From Candidatus Firestoneibacteriota bacterium (GTDB lineage Bacteria > Oederibacteriota > JAAXVQ01 > JAUVAV01), in the NCBI GenBank assembly GCA_030635415.1, contig DAOVYW010000101.1, forward strand, positions 1-8,337: a DNA stretch of 8,337 nucleotides, read 5' to 3'. A program made the translations under genes and the position numbers. The notes beneath the pieces were generated by a model that was not told where the DNA came from, did not search any database, and saw nothing but the letters and a program-made list of their open reading frames with translations. This document shows, one piece after another, positions 1 through 4,737 of this stretch. Numbering within the stretch: position 1 is the stretch's first letter; every line of letters begins with the position of its first letter.

Positions 1-3
1 AAA

Positions 4-96
4 GTCATTGCGAGGAGCGGTTTTGGCGACGAAGCAATCTGTTTTGAACTCGAAACGCCAGAAAAACCGAGATTGCTTCGCTTTGCTCGCAATGAC
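4..96. repeat. Imperfect palindromic dispersed-type repeat
   Basis: The two ends are inverted copies. GTCATTGCGAG (4-14) matches the reverse complement of CTCGCAATGAC (86-96), and GAAGCAATCT (31-40) matches the reverse complement of AGATTGCTTC (70-79). The inner arms differ in length and the 29-base centre is unpaired, so the unit folds as a long interrupted hairpin. From memory, repeats ending in GTCATTGCGAG and holding GAAGCAATC are scattered in many copies through genomes of anaerobic bacteria; I cannot count copies here. It lies about 300 bases upstream of the nrdD promoter and has no coding content of its own. An 85-codon open frame running across it is a by-product of the repeat. Confidence 0.75.
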
Positions 97-360
97 AAAT
101 GTACCGTTATTTAAGAGACACTACACTAGAAAAATCCCCCCGTATTCCTTTTTCTGTAAAGGGGTAAAATACAATCACTTTTTAAAGCAATTTCCCTTAA
201 TTTGCCATTTCAAAAAGATGAAAGAATTTAAATTTATCTATTCTCAAAATAACATACACCAGTGATTTTTAATTTCAAAAAAAACACTGGACACTAATAT
301 CACCTTGGGTTAATATTCTCCCACTTCGAAAAAAAATAAACCTCTATGCTTAAATTTCAT
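97..360. other. AT-rich non-coding stretch without a recognised gene
   Basis: This stretch is markedly richer in A and T than the genes to its right. I see no open frame with a ribosome binding site. It contains a short C-run/G-run segment (137-167) that could form a weak hairpin (CCTTT/AAAGG) and the longer inverted repeat listed separately at 259-290. No tRNA, riboswitch or convincing terminator was recognised. Confidence 0.5.
259..290. repeat. Inverted repeat, 12-bp arms with one mismatch
   Basis: CCAGTGATTTTT (259-270) pairs with AAAAAACACTGG (279-290) with a single A/A mismatch, leaving an 8-base loop. It has no T-run after it on either strand, so it is not a standard intrinsic terminator. 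It could be the remnant of a small mobile repeat or the folded end of a transcript entering from outside the window. Function unknown. Confidence 0.45.
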
Positions 361-371
361 AAATAAAAGGC

Positions 372-400
372 TTGACGCTTTTCGATATATACACTATATA
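372..400 (+). promoter_or_regulatory. Candidate sigma-A type promoter for the nrdD operon
   Basis: A -35 hexamer TTGACG (372-377) is followed by a 17-base spacer and a -10 hexamer TATATA (395-400). Five of six bases match the consensus in each box. The -10 lies inside the first NrdR-type box (391-406), so repressor binding there would directly block RNA polymerase. The predicted start near 407 leaves a leader of about 110 bases before the nrdD GTG. Confidence 0.65.
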
Positions 401-406
401 TAGTGT
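391..406. promoter_or_regulatory. NrdR-type box 1 (perfect palindrome)
   Basis: ACACTATATATAGTGT is a perfect palindrome, and the symmetry extends to 389-408. It matches the known NrdR operator pattern ACAC-(A/T)ATATAT(A/T)-GTGT. NrdR is the ATP-cone repressor of ribonucleotide reductase genes, acting in response to dATP/ATP levels. The site covers the -10 of the candidate nrdD promoter. Confidence 0.85.
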
Positions 407-417
407 ATGATAATTTA

Positions 418-445
418 ATTAAACAATATATTGTGATTGTTTAAT
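418..445. repeat. 10-bp inverted repeat around NrdR box 2
   Basis: ATTAAACAAT (418-427) and ATTGTTTAAT (436-445) are perfect inverted copies with an 8-base gap, and they enclose most of NrdR box 2. A second small symmetry, TGATT-GTTT-AATCA (434-447), overlaps the right arm. These could form a leader RNA hairpin or an operator for a second regulator. I cannot name one, because the spacing does not fit FNR or CRP consensus sites. Confidence 0.5.
421..436. promoter_or_regulatory. NrdR-type box 2
   Basis: AAACAATATATTGTGA matches the NrdR box core (CAATATATTGTG, itself a perfect palindrome) with weaker outer bases. Its centre is 30 bases from that of box 1, close to three helical turns, as expected for tandem NrdR boxes bound cooperatively on one DNA face. 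It lies just downstream of the predicted transcription start. Confidence 0.75.
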
Positions 446-461
446 CAAATATAGCATTTTC

Positions 462-480
462 TGCTGTATACAAAACAGCA
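462..480 (+). other. Small hairpin in the nrdD leader
   Basis: TGCTGT (462-467) pairs with ACAGCA (475-480) around a 7-base loop in the untranslated leader of nrdD. No T-run follows, so it is not an intrinsic terminator. It might affect leader stability. The call rests on base pairing alone. Confidence 0.3.
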
Positions 481-519
481 TTCTTTCCAGTAAAGAAGAG
501 CTTTTTCTCGGCAAAGACA

Positions 520-2646
520 GTGAGACTAAATTCATTAAGGGGCGATAAACCAAGGGAAAATAAAGCTATTAACCAGATTAGAAAGCGTGATGGACGTCTG
601 GTGTCCTTTGATGAACAGAAAATTGTGGATGCGGTTTATCGGGCTATGGCCGCTACCGGGCAGCATGATCTGGCGCATGCTCAAAGACTGGCGCACTGTG
701 TCCACAACATCCTGCGGGCTGAATATAAATCCGAAAAGGTTCCCACCGTAGAGAATGTGCAGGATGAAGTCGAAAAGGCTTTGATGGATGAAGGCTCCAA
801 AGAGGTAGCCAAACAATATATCCTCTACCGGGCACAGCATTCCAAGCTGCGCCAGACGCGGGAACTGTTTTCCTCGGCCAATGAAATAATTGAAAATTAT
901 CTAGGAAAGAATGATTGGCGGATCAAAGAAAACTCCAACATGAGTTACTCCCTTCAGGGACTTAACAATCATATAACCGCAATCCTGGTTTCGCAGTATT
1001 GGCTGGAAGAGATTTACTCCGAGCATATTCGCAATGCCCATCTGAATGGTGATTTGCATATTCACGATTTGGGTTCGCTATCGGTATATTGCTGCGGCTG
1101 GGATTTAAAGGATTTGCTGCTGCAAGGGCTCAAGGGCGCTTATGGAAAAACCGAGAGCCGGCCGGCCAAGCACTTCCGGACGGCTCTCGGACAGGTCTGT
1201 AATTTCTTTTTTACTCTTCAGGGGGAAGCGGCCGGGGCCCAGGCTTTCTCTAATTTTGATACTTATCTGGCTCCTTTGATCGCCTACGACCGGCTTACTT
1301 ACCGGGAGGTCGTGCAATGCATGCAGGAATTTATTTTCAATGTTAATGTGCCTACGCGGGTTGGTTTTCAAACCCCCTTTACCAATATTACGCTGGACTT
1401 GCAGGTCCCGGGCAATATCAGGAATGAACCGGTAGTTGTGGGGGGGGAGTTGCAGAGCCGGACTTACGGAGAATTCCAGGACGAGATGAATATGCTGAAT
1501 CGGGCTTTTTGCGAGGTTATGATGAAAGGGGATGCGCATGGCCGGATTTTCACTTTTCCGATTCCCACCTATAATTTAACCAAGGATTTTGATTGGGATG
1601 CGCCGATTATGCAGGATATCTTTACCATGACGGCTAAATACGGAATACCTTATTTCGCCAACTTTATCAATAGTGACATGGATCCGGAAGATGCCCGCTC
1701 TATGTGCTGCCGGCTTCGGCTGGATAACCGGGAATTGCGTAAACGCGGAGGGGGGTTATTCGGCGCCAATCCGCTCACCGGCAGTTTAGGCGTAGTTACT
1801 CTCAACCTGCCGCGGGCGGCATATCTCTCAACCTCAGAAGAGGAATTTCAGGCGCGAATTCTGAATCTAATGGATACGGCCCGCGAGAGCTTGCAGATCA
1901 AGCGAAAAATTTTAGAACGCTATACGGAAAAAAATCTTTATCCATATTCCAAATTCTACCTGGGAGCGATCAGGCAGCGGACCGGACAGTATTGGACCAA
2001 CCATTTTTCCACCATTGGACTGAACGGCATGCATGAAGCGGCCTTGAACCTTATAGGTCAGGGCATTGCAACTCCGGAAGGAAGGAATTTAGCGATCCGG
2101 ACCTTGGAAACCATGCGCCTCCGCCTCCAGGAATACCAGGAGGAGGACGGAGAACTTTATAACCTGGAAGCTACGCCGGGGGAAGGAACGGCCTATCGCT
2201 TTGCCCGCGCGGACCGGCGCGAGTTTCCGGATATTATCGCATCCGGCCAGGAGGAGCCCTATTATACCAATTCCACTCAGTTGGCAGTGGATAGCACGCT
2301 GGATGTTTTCGAAGCCCTGGAACATCAGGATGAACTCCAGCGACTTTATACCGGGGGTACGGTTTTACATGTTTTCCTGGGCGAAAGTCTGGATAATTAT
2401 AAAGCTTGCGGTACCCTGGTTCGCCGGATAGCGGAGCAATATCATTTGCCTTACTTTACCATTACGCCTACTTTTTCTATTTGTCCGGTGCACGGATATA
2501 TTCGCGGTGAGCATTACGAGTGTCCCTATACCAAGGAAGAAGCGTCCCCGGACATCCCGGAGAAAGCCGGCTTCCAGCCGCAGGAAAAGGTAAGGGAACC
2601 AGGCGATCATCCGGCGGCTGCTCGCGAGTTCGCTAAAAAGGAGTGA
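520..2646 (+). CDS. nrdD: Anaerobic (class III) ribonucleoside-triphosphate reductase large chain, lacking its glycyl-radical tail
   Basis: Reduces ribonucleoside triphosphates to deoxynucleotides in the cytoplasm without oxygen. The 708-residue product has an N-terminal ATP-cone (about 18-108, IRKRDGRLVSFDEQKI), which senses dATP/ATP, and a class III barrel after it. The finger-loop motif SMCCRLRLD (M395, C396, C397) holds the thiyl-radical cysteine, and SVYCCGWDL (C191, C192) matches the reductant-cysteine region. Near the C-terminus are C655, H658 and C668 of the zinc site. The usual fourth ligand of the CPxC motif is replaced (C668-P-Y-T671), and no RVxGY glycyl-radical motif follows. Instead an unrelated tail of about 37 charged, proline-containing residues runs to a UGA. 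The missing part is encoded by the next ORF, six bases downstream and in the same frame. The GTG start is the only start codon between the upstream in-frame stop (442-444) and the ATP-cone. Its ribosome binding site is weak and distant (AAAGAAGAG, 492-500). Under NrdR-type boxes. Confidence 0.95.
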   Translation: MRLNSLRGDKPRENKAINQIRKRDGRLVSFDEQKIVDAVYRAMAATGQHDLAHAQRLAHCVHNILRAEYKSEKVPTVENVQDEVEKALMDEGSKEVAKQYILYRAQHSKLRQTRELFSSANEIIENYLGKNDWRIKENSNMSYSLQGLNNHITAILVSQYWLEEIYSEHIRNAHLNGDLHIHDLGSLSVYCCGWDLKDLLLQGLKGAYGKTESRPAKHFRTALGQVCNFFFTLQGEAAGAQAFSNFDTYLAPLIAYDRLTYREVVQCMQEFIFNVNVPTRVGFQTPFTNITLDLQVPGNIRNEPVVVGGELQSRTYGEFQDEMNMLNRAFCEVMMKGDAHGRIFTFPIPTYNLTKDFDWDAPIMQDIFTMTAKYGIPYFANFINSDMDPEDARSMCCRLRLDNRELRKRGGGLFGANPLTGSLGVVTLNLPRAAYLSTSEEEFQARILNLMDTARESLQIKRKILERYTEKNLYPYSKFYLGAIRQRTGQYWTNHFSTIGLNGMHEAALNLIGQGIATPEGRNLAIRTLETMRLRLQEYQEEDGELYNLEATPGEGTAYRFARADRREFPDIIASGQEEPYYTNSTQLAVDSTLDVFEALEHQDELQRLYTGGTVLHVFLGESLDNYKACGTLVRRIAEQYHLPYFTITPTFSICPVHGYIRGEHYECPYTKEEASPDIPEKAGFQPQEKVREPGDHPAAAREFAKKE
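2637..2642 (+). promoter_or_regulatory. Ribosome binding site for the split glycyl-radical peptide
   Basis: AAGGAG lies in the last codons of nrdD, nine bases before the ATG at 2653. It is a good Shine-Dalgarno sequence at a proper distance. It shows that the downstream piece is probably translated as a separate protein and is not the remains of a frameshift or a sequencing error. Confidence 0.75.
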
Positions 2647-2652
2647 ATAATT

Positions 2653-2802
2653 ATGTCTAAAAAGTGTATGGAAAAAACCGAGGTTTATTCCCGGGTGGTG
2701 GGGTATTTTCGTCCGGTGCAGCAATGGAATAAAGGTAAACAGGAGGAATTTAAGGATCGCAGGGAATTCGAACTGAAGAAGAAGGAAAGGCCGGTAAAGT
2801 GA
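2653..2802 (+). CDS. Stand-alone glycyl-radical peptide of class III ribonucleotide reductase (NrdD C-terminal fragment)
   Basis: A 49-residue protein matching the extreme C-terminus of ordinary NrdD. The stretch TEVYSRVVGYFRPVQQWN (9-26) contains the glycyl-radical signature RVVGY with the radical glycine at G17, followed by GKQEEFKDRREF, which is also typical of NrdD tails. C5 aligns with the second cysteine of the CPxC zinc pair that the large chain lacks, so the zinc site would be completed across two chains. The peptide must dock into the NrdD barrel, where NrdG would generate the glycyl radical. It starts at an ATG with AAGGAG nine bases upstream. It is in the same frame as nrdD (UGA, two codons, then ATG), and its stop overlaps the nrdG start in GTGA (2799-2802), implying translational coupling. 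I have a vague memory of short NrdD-annotated peptides in anaerobic Bacillota but cannot confirm it. It is too short for most gene finders. Confidence 0.88.
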   Translation: MSKKCMEKTEVYSRVVGYFRPVQQWNKGKQEEFKDRREFELKKKERPVK

Positions 2803-3509
2803 ATATTGTCCAGGGGATAAAAGGTTTTTTGGGGATATCTCTGATCGATTATCCCGGTAAGGTGGCAGCCGTGGTTTTTTTAAATGGATGCAATCTGCGT
2901 TGTCCCTGCTGCCACAACAGTTCGCTGCTTGATTCCGGACAGAAGTTGGAGGATTTGCAGCTGGAGGAGTTAGTGGAGGCCTTAGAGCGGCGTCGTAAGC
3001 TGCTGGATGGGGTAGTAGTAACCGGTGGGGAACCCACCGTGCATCCCCGGCTTTTCCAGATTTTACGGAGTCTTAAAGCTACCGGTTTATCGGTTAAACT
3101 GGACACGAATGGTATGCAATCCAATGTCCTGGCAGCCGCGGCGGGTGCGGGCCTGGTGGATTATTTGGCCGTGGATATTAAGCTGGACCCGGCGCGCTAT
3201 TCGCAGGAGTTGCAAGCACCGGCGGACGCCGCCCACCGGATAAGGACTACGATAGATTGGATCAAGACCAGCGATCTTGATTATGAATTCCGTACAACCT
3301 GCGTTCCCGGAATGGTCAGGGAAGGGGATATTGAGATAATATCACAATTGATCTCAGGGGCTTCGGCATATTACCTTCAACAGTATGTGCCCATGCATGT
3401 CCTGGACCCCTCATTGGCCCAACGTCCGCCATATCCCCCGGAGGTGCTGGAACGCTTTATGGAAATTGCCCGGCCTCATGTTAGGGAGATCGGACTGCGC
3501 AATATTTAG
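2799..3509 (+). CDS. nrdG: Anaerobic ribonucleoside-triphosphate reductase activating protein (radical SAM activase)
   Basis: Radical SAM enzyme that uses S-adenosylmethionine and a [4Fe-4S] cluster to abstract hydrogen from the active-site glycine of NrdD. The 236-residue product has the cluster motif CNLRCPCC (C31, C35, C38 as CxxxCxxC) followed by HN, and the SAM-binding GGEP at 76-79. The N-terminus (IKGFLGISLIDYPGKV) and the length resemble the longer NrdG2-type activases more than the short Escherichia coli NrdG (about 154 residues). The GTG start overlaps the stop of the glycyl-radical peptide by four bases. AAGGAAAGG (2782-2790) lies eight bases upstream. The order nrdD, radical peptide, nrdG makes one operon in which activase and its small substrate are translationally coupled. 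I see no terminator after it. Confidence 0.93.
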   Translation: MNIVQGIKGFLGISLIDYPGKVAAVVFLNGCNLRCPCCHNSSLLDSGQKLEDLQLEELVEALERRRKLLDGVVVTGGEPTVHPRLFQILRSLKATGLSVKLDTNGMQSNVLAAAAGAGLVDYLAVDIKLDPARYSQELQAPADAAHRIRTTIDWIKTSDLDYEFRTTCVPGMVREGDIEIISQLISGASAYYLQQYVPMHVLDPSLAQRPPYPPEVLERFMEIARPHVREIGLRNI

Positions 3510-3526
3510 TTAATCTTACTGAAGCT

Positions 3527-3554
3527 TTGAGTCTAGCCCAACCAACGATATCAT
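3527..3554 (+). promoter_or_regulatory. Candidate promoter for the PilZ-TerB unit
   Basis: TTGAGT (3527-3532) and TATCAT (3549-3554) are separated by 16 bases; the -10 matches five of six consensus positions and the -35 four. It sits in the 79-base gap after nrdG and would start transcription near 3561, giving a leader of about 28 bases. Read-through from nrdG remains possible. Confidence 0.45.
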
Positions 3555-3574
3555 AATATTTTGATACTATTCCT

Positions 3575-3582
3575 AAAGGAGG
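3575..3582 (+). promoter_or_regulatory. Strong ribosome binding site of the PilZ gene
   Basis: AAAGGAGG ends six bases before the ATG at 3589. This near-perfect Shine-Dalgarno sequence fixes the start of the PilZ-domain gene. Confidence 0.8.
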
Positions 3583-3588
3583 CACGAG

Positions 3589-3978
3589 ATGACAAAGCTT
3601 GAGGAAAAACGTGCGAGTAAACGTATTCAGCCGGCTGCGCGGAGGAAAGTCCAAATATATTCCCGGCAAGGAATAGTGCATTATGCACATTTTGCGGAAG
3701 TAGTTAACCTCTCGGTAGGTGGAATTTGCGTGAAGTCAGCCCGGGAATTCCCGCCGGGTGAGCAGTTGCAGATGTTTTTGCGCAGTCGAGAAATTGACCA
3801 ATCGTTAAAAACCGAAGGAGAAGTTATCTGGAAGCAGCCGGCCGGGAAATATGCTTTCCAATTAGGGGTTAAGTTCATAACCAACCACAGAAAGAGACAC
3901 ATTATGCAGGAAAAACTGAAAGACATCATGGCTGCCTATGATTCCCGTTCTACCATGTTGTCCCGGTTGTTTGGGTAA
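3589..3978 (+). CDS. PilZ-domain protein, probable cyclic di-GMP receptor
   Basis: A 129-residue cytoplasmic protein consisting of little more than one PilZ domain. The N-terminal arginine-rich segment EKRASKRIQPAARRKV (6-21) carries the RxxxR-type switch that wraps cyclic di-GMP (R8/R12). The second binding motif (D/N)xSxxG is present as NLSVGG (N40, S42, G45). The following strands (GEQLQMFL, TEGEVIWKQPAGKYAFQLGVKF) fit the PilZ barrel, and the C-terminal 30 residues (KRHIMQEKLKDIMAAYD) form a probable helix. Both binding motifs are intact, so binding is likely. Single-domain PilZ proteins usually act by contacting another protein, here not identified. The gene follows nrdG by 79 bases with its own candidate promoter and a very strong ribosome binding site. 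It is probably cotranscribed with the TerB-like gene 13 bases downstream. Confidence 0.85.
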   Translation: MTKLEEKRASKRIQPAARRKVQIYSRQGIVHYAHFAEVVNLSVGGICVKSAREFPPGEQLQMFLRSREIDQSLKTEGEVIWKQPAGKYAFQLGVKFITNHRKRHIMQEKLKDIMAAYDSRSTMLSRLFG

Positions 3979-3991
3979 TAGAACCGCGGCT

Positions 3992-4447
3992 ATGGGAATA
4001 CTTGATCATTTGAGCGCATTAGTGAGCCGGGGCGAGAGTAAACCCAAACCGGGCTTAACCTATCGGGTGGTTTTAGGAGCTATGCTTTCCCTGGTAGCCA
4101 AGGCTGATGGACGTGTAACCGAGAGGGAAAAGCAAGCTAAGCGGGAAATTTTGGCTCGCTACCACTATTCTGATCCGCAGGAACAGGACGAGATTCTCGA
4201 GGCTTCCCGCCGGGCAATTGAGGAACGGCTGGATTGGCAGGGATTTACCCGGGAAGTAAATCAGCAGTGCGAATATTCTGAGCGGCTTCGACTTCTGCGT
4301 GAGCTCTTTGCCGTAGCTTGGGCTGACCATAAGCTGAGCCATTCCGAGCAGGAAACCATCCGGAAAATATCCAATCTTCTCTGGATAGATCACCAGGATT
4401 TTATCAAGGCCAAAATGGAAACCAAACCGTCTGCGGAGAAGGAATAA
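3992..4447 (+). CDS. TerB-like (tellurite resistance protein B family) domain protein
   Basis: A 151-residue, all-helical, cytoplasmic protein. Two internal repeats of the TerB pattern are visible: LSLVAKADGRVTERE (about 32-46, ADG at 38-40) and LFAVAWADHKLSHSEQETIRKIS (about 105-127, AD at 111-112). In this family such acidic turns lie near a metal-binding surface. TerB-like domains occur in tellurite and stress clusters and in many proteins of unknown role. No other ter gene is nearby, so resistance to tellurite should not be assumed. The ATG at 3992 is chosen because the family-like sequence begins there. An in-frame ATG at 3938 would overlap the PilZ gene by 41 bases and add 18 residues (including CCPGC) that look like an out-of-frame reading of it. 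No clear ribosome binding site precedes either start, so translation may be coupled to the PilZ gene. Confidence 0.75.
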   Translation: MGILDHLSALVSRGESKPKPGLTYRVVLGAMLSLVAKADGRVTEREKQAKREILARYHYSDPQEQDEILEASRRAIEERLDWQGFTREVNQQCEYSERLRLLRELFAVAWADHKLSHSEQETIRKISNLLWIDHQDFIKAKMETKPSAEKE

Positions 4448-4506
4448 ATACCTACCCGACTTAATCCCGAATGGCACTAACTTAAAATGTTTTTATACGA
4501 CCTCTG

Positions 4507-4545
4507 CATAAAACTTTATTATGTTGCATGCAACACTGTTTTATG
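4507..4545. repeat. Nested inverted repeat inside the MITE-like element
   Basis: CATAAAAC (4507-4514) and GTTTTATG (4538-4545) are perfect inverted copies. Between them is the 14-base perfect palindrome TGTTGCATGCAACA (4522-4535). Together they form a stem-loop or cruciform distinct from the GC-rich palindrome to the right. Confidence 0.65.
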
Positions 4546-4572
4546 TAGGGGCACGGCGCGCCGTGCCCCTAC
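4545..4572. repeat. 28-bp perfect GC-rich palindrome
   Basis: The 28 bases are identical to their own reverse complement. The left half is GTAGGGGCACGGCG and the centre is GCGC. As RNA it would form a very stable hairpin on either strand. I recall GTAGGGGC-type palindromes as common dispersed repeats in bacterial genomes; copy number here cannot be seen. It forms the core of the MITE-like element. Confidence 0.85.
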
Positions 4573-4725
4573 TGGAACGCCGAAAAAATGTCTAAGTTAG
4601 TGCCATTCAAGCTCCTAGCCTCGCCCGTCAAGGGAGAGAAATTAATTTGTGGTTCTTCACAGTAAGATGTGATTATTTTGCAGCTGCTGATGGAACAGTA
4701 GTGCTGTTCAGCAAAAAATCCGGTT

Positions 4726-4729
4726 AGGA
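4726..4729 (+). promoter_or_regulatory. Ribosome binding site deciding the helicase start
   Basis: AGGA lies eight bases before the ATG at 4738 and overlaps an earlier in-frame ATG at 4729, which has no Shine-Dalgarno sequence of its own. This favours the second ATG as the start, a difference of three residues. Confidence 0.5.
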
Positions 4730-4737
4730 TGGTCTTA

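Larger units (their letters stand above)
4469..4608. mobile_element. MITE-like element with 16-bp terminal inverted repeats
   Basis: GAATGGCACTAACTTA at 4469-4484 is repeated exactly, inverted, at 4593-4608. A similar but imperfect match continues inward (AAATGTTTTT against AGACATTTTTT). The 140-base unit holds no open frame. Its interior is made of nested palindromes: 4507-4514 with 4538-4545, 4522-4535, and 4545-4572. This is the structure of a non-autonomous transposon end pair or a MITE. No direct target duplication is obvious: the flanks beyond the GGCACTAAC cores are GAAT and ATTC, which extend the inversion. At most a 2-base AT could be duplicated. The parent insertion sequence is not identified. 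It separates the TerB-like gene from the helicase gene and may act as a transcript end. Confidence 0.65.

Noticed and set aside
8..265. 85-codon open frame across the left repeat
   Set aside because: It begins inside the palindromic repeat, has no ribosome binding site, and its product resembles no protein; translated dispersed repeats often give such frames.
434..447. FNR or CRP site in TGATT-GTTT-AATCA
   Set aside because: The half-sites or their spacing do not fit TTGAT-N4-ATCAA or TGTGA-N6-TCACA; kept only as an unexplained symmetry.
1105..1539. 144-codon antisense frame inside nrdD
   Set aside because: It lies opposite conserved nrdD coding sequence, has no promoter or ribosome binding site, and its product has no recognisable domain.
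2530..2660. Split nrdD explained as a sequencing error or a decaying pseudogene
   Set aside because: The pieces are already in the same frame, so no frameshift is involved. The small ORF has a well-placed ribosome binding site, a start codon, an intact radical motif and a coupled overlap with nrdG.
2644..2700. UGA between the NrdD pieces read as selenocysteine
   Set aside because: The residue would fall in an unrelated tail and not at a cysteine position of NrdD. I see no convincing SECIS hairpin just downstream, and the following ATG has its own ribosome binding site.
3938..3991. Upstream ATG as start of the TerB-like gene
   Set aside because: It would overlap the PilZ gene by 41 bases, has no ribosome binding site, and the added residues look like an out-of-frame reading of the PilZ tail.
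4686..4716. Hairpin GAACAG/CTGTTC followed by AAAAAA before the helicase gene, as a terminator
   Set aside because: The run after the stem is A and not T on the plus strand, and the minus strand has no T-run after the stem either.
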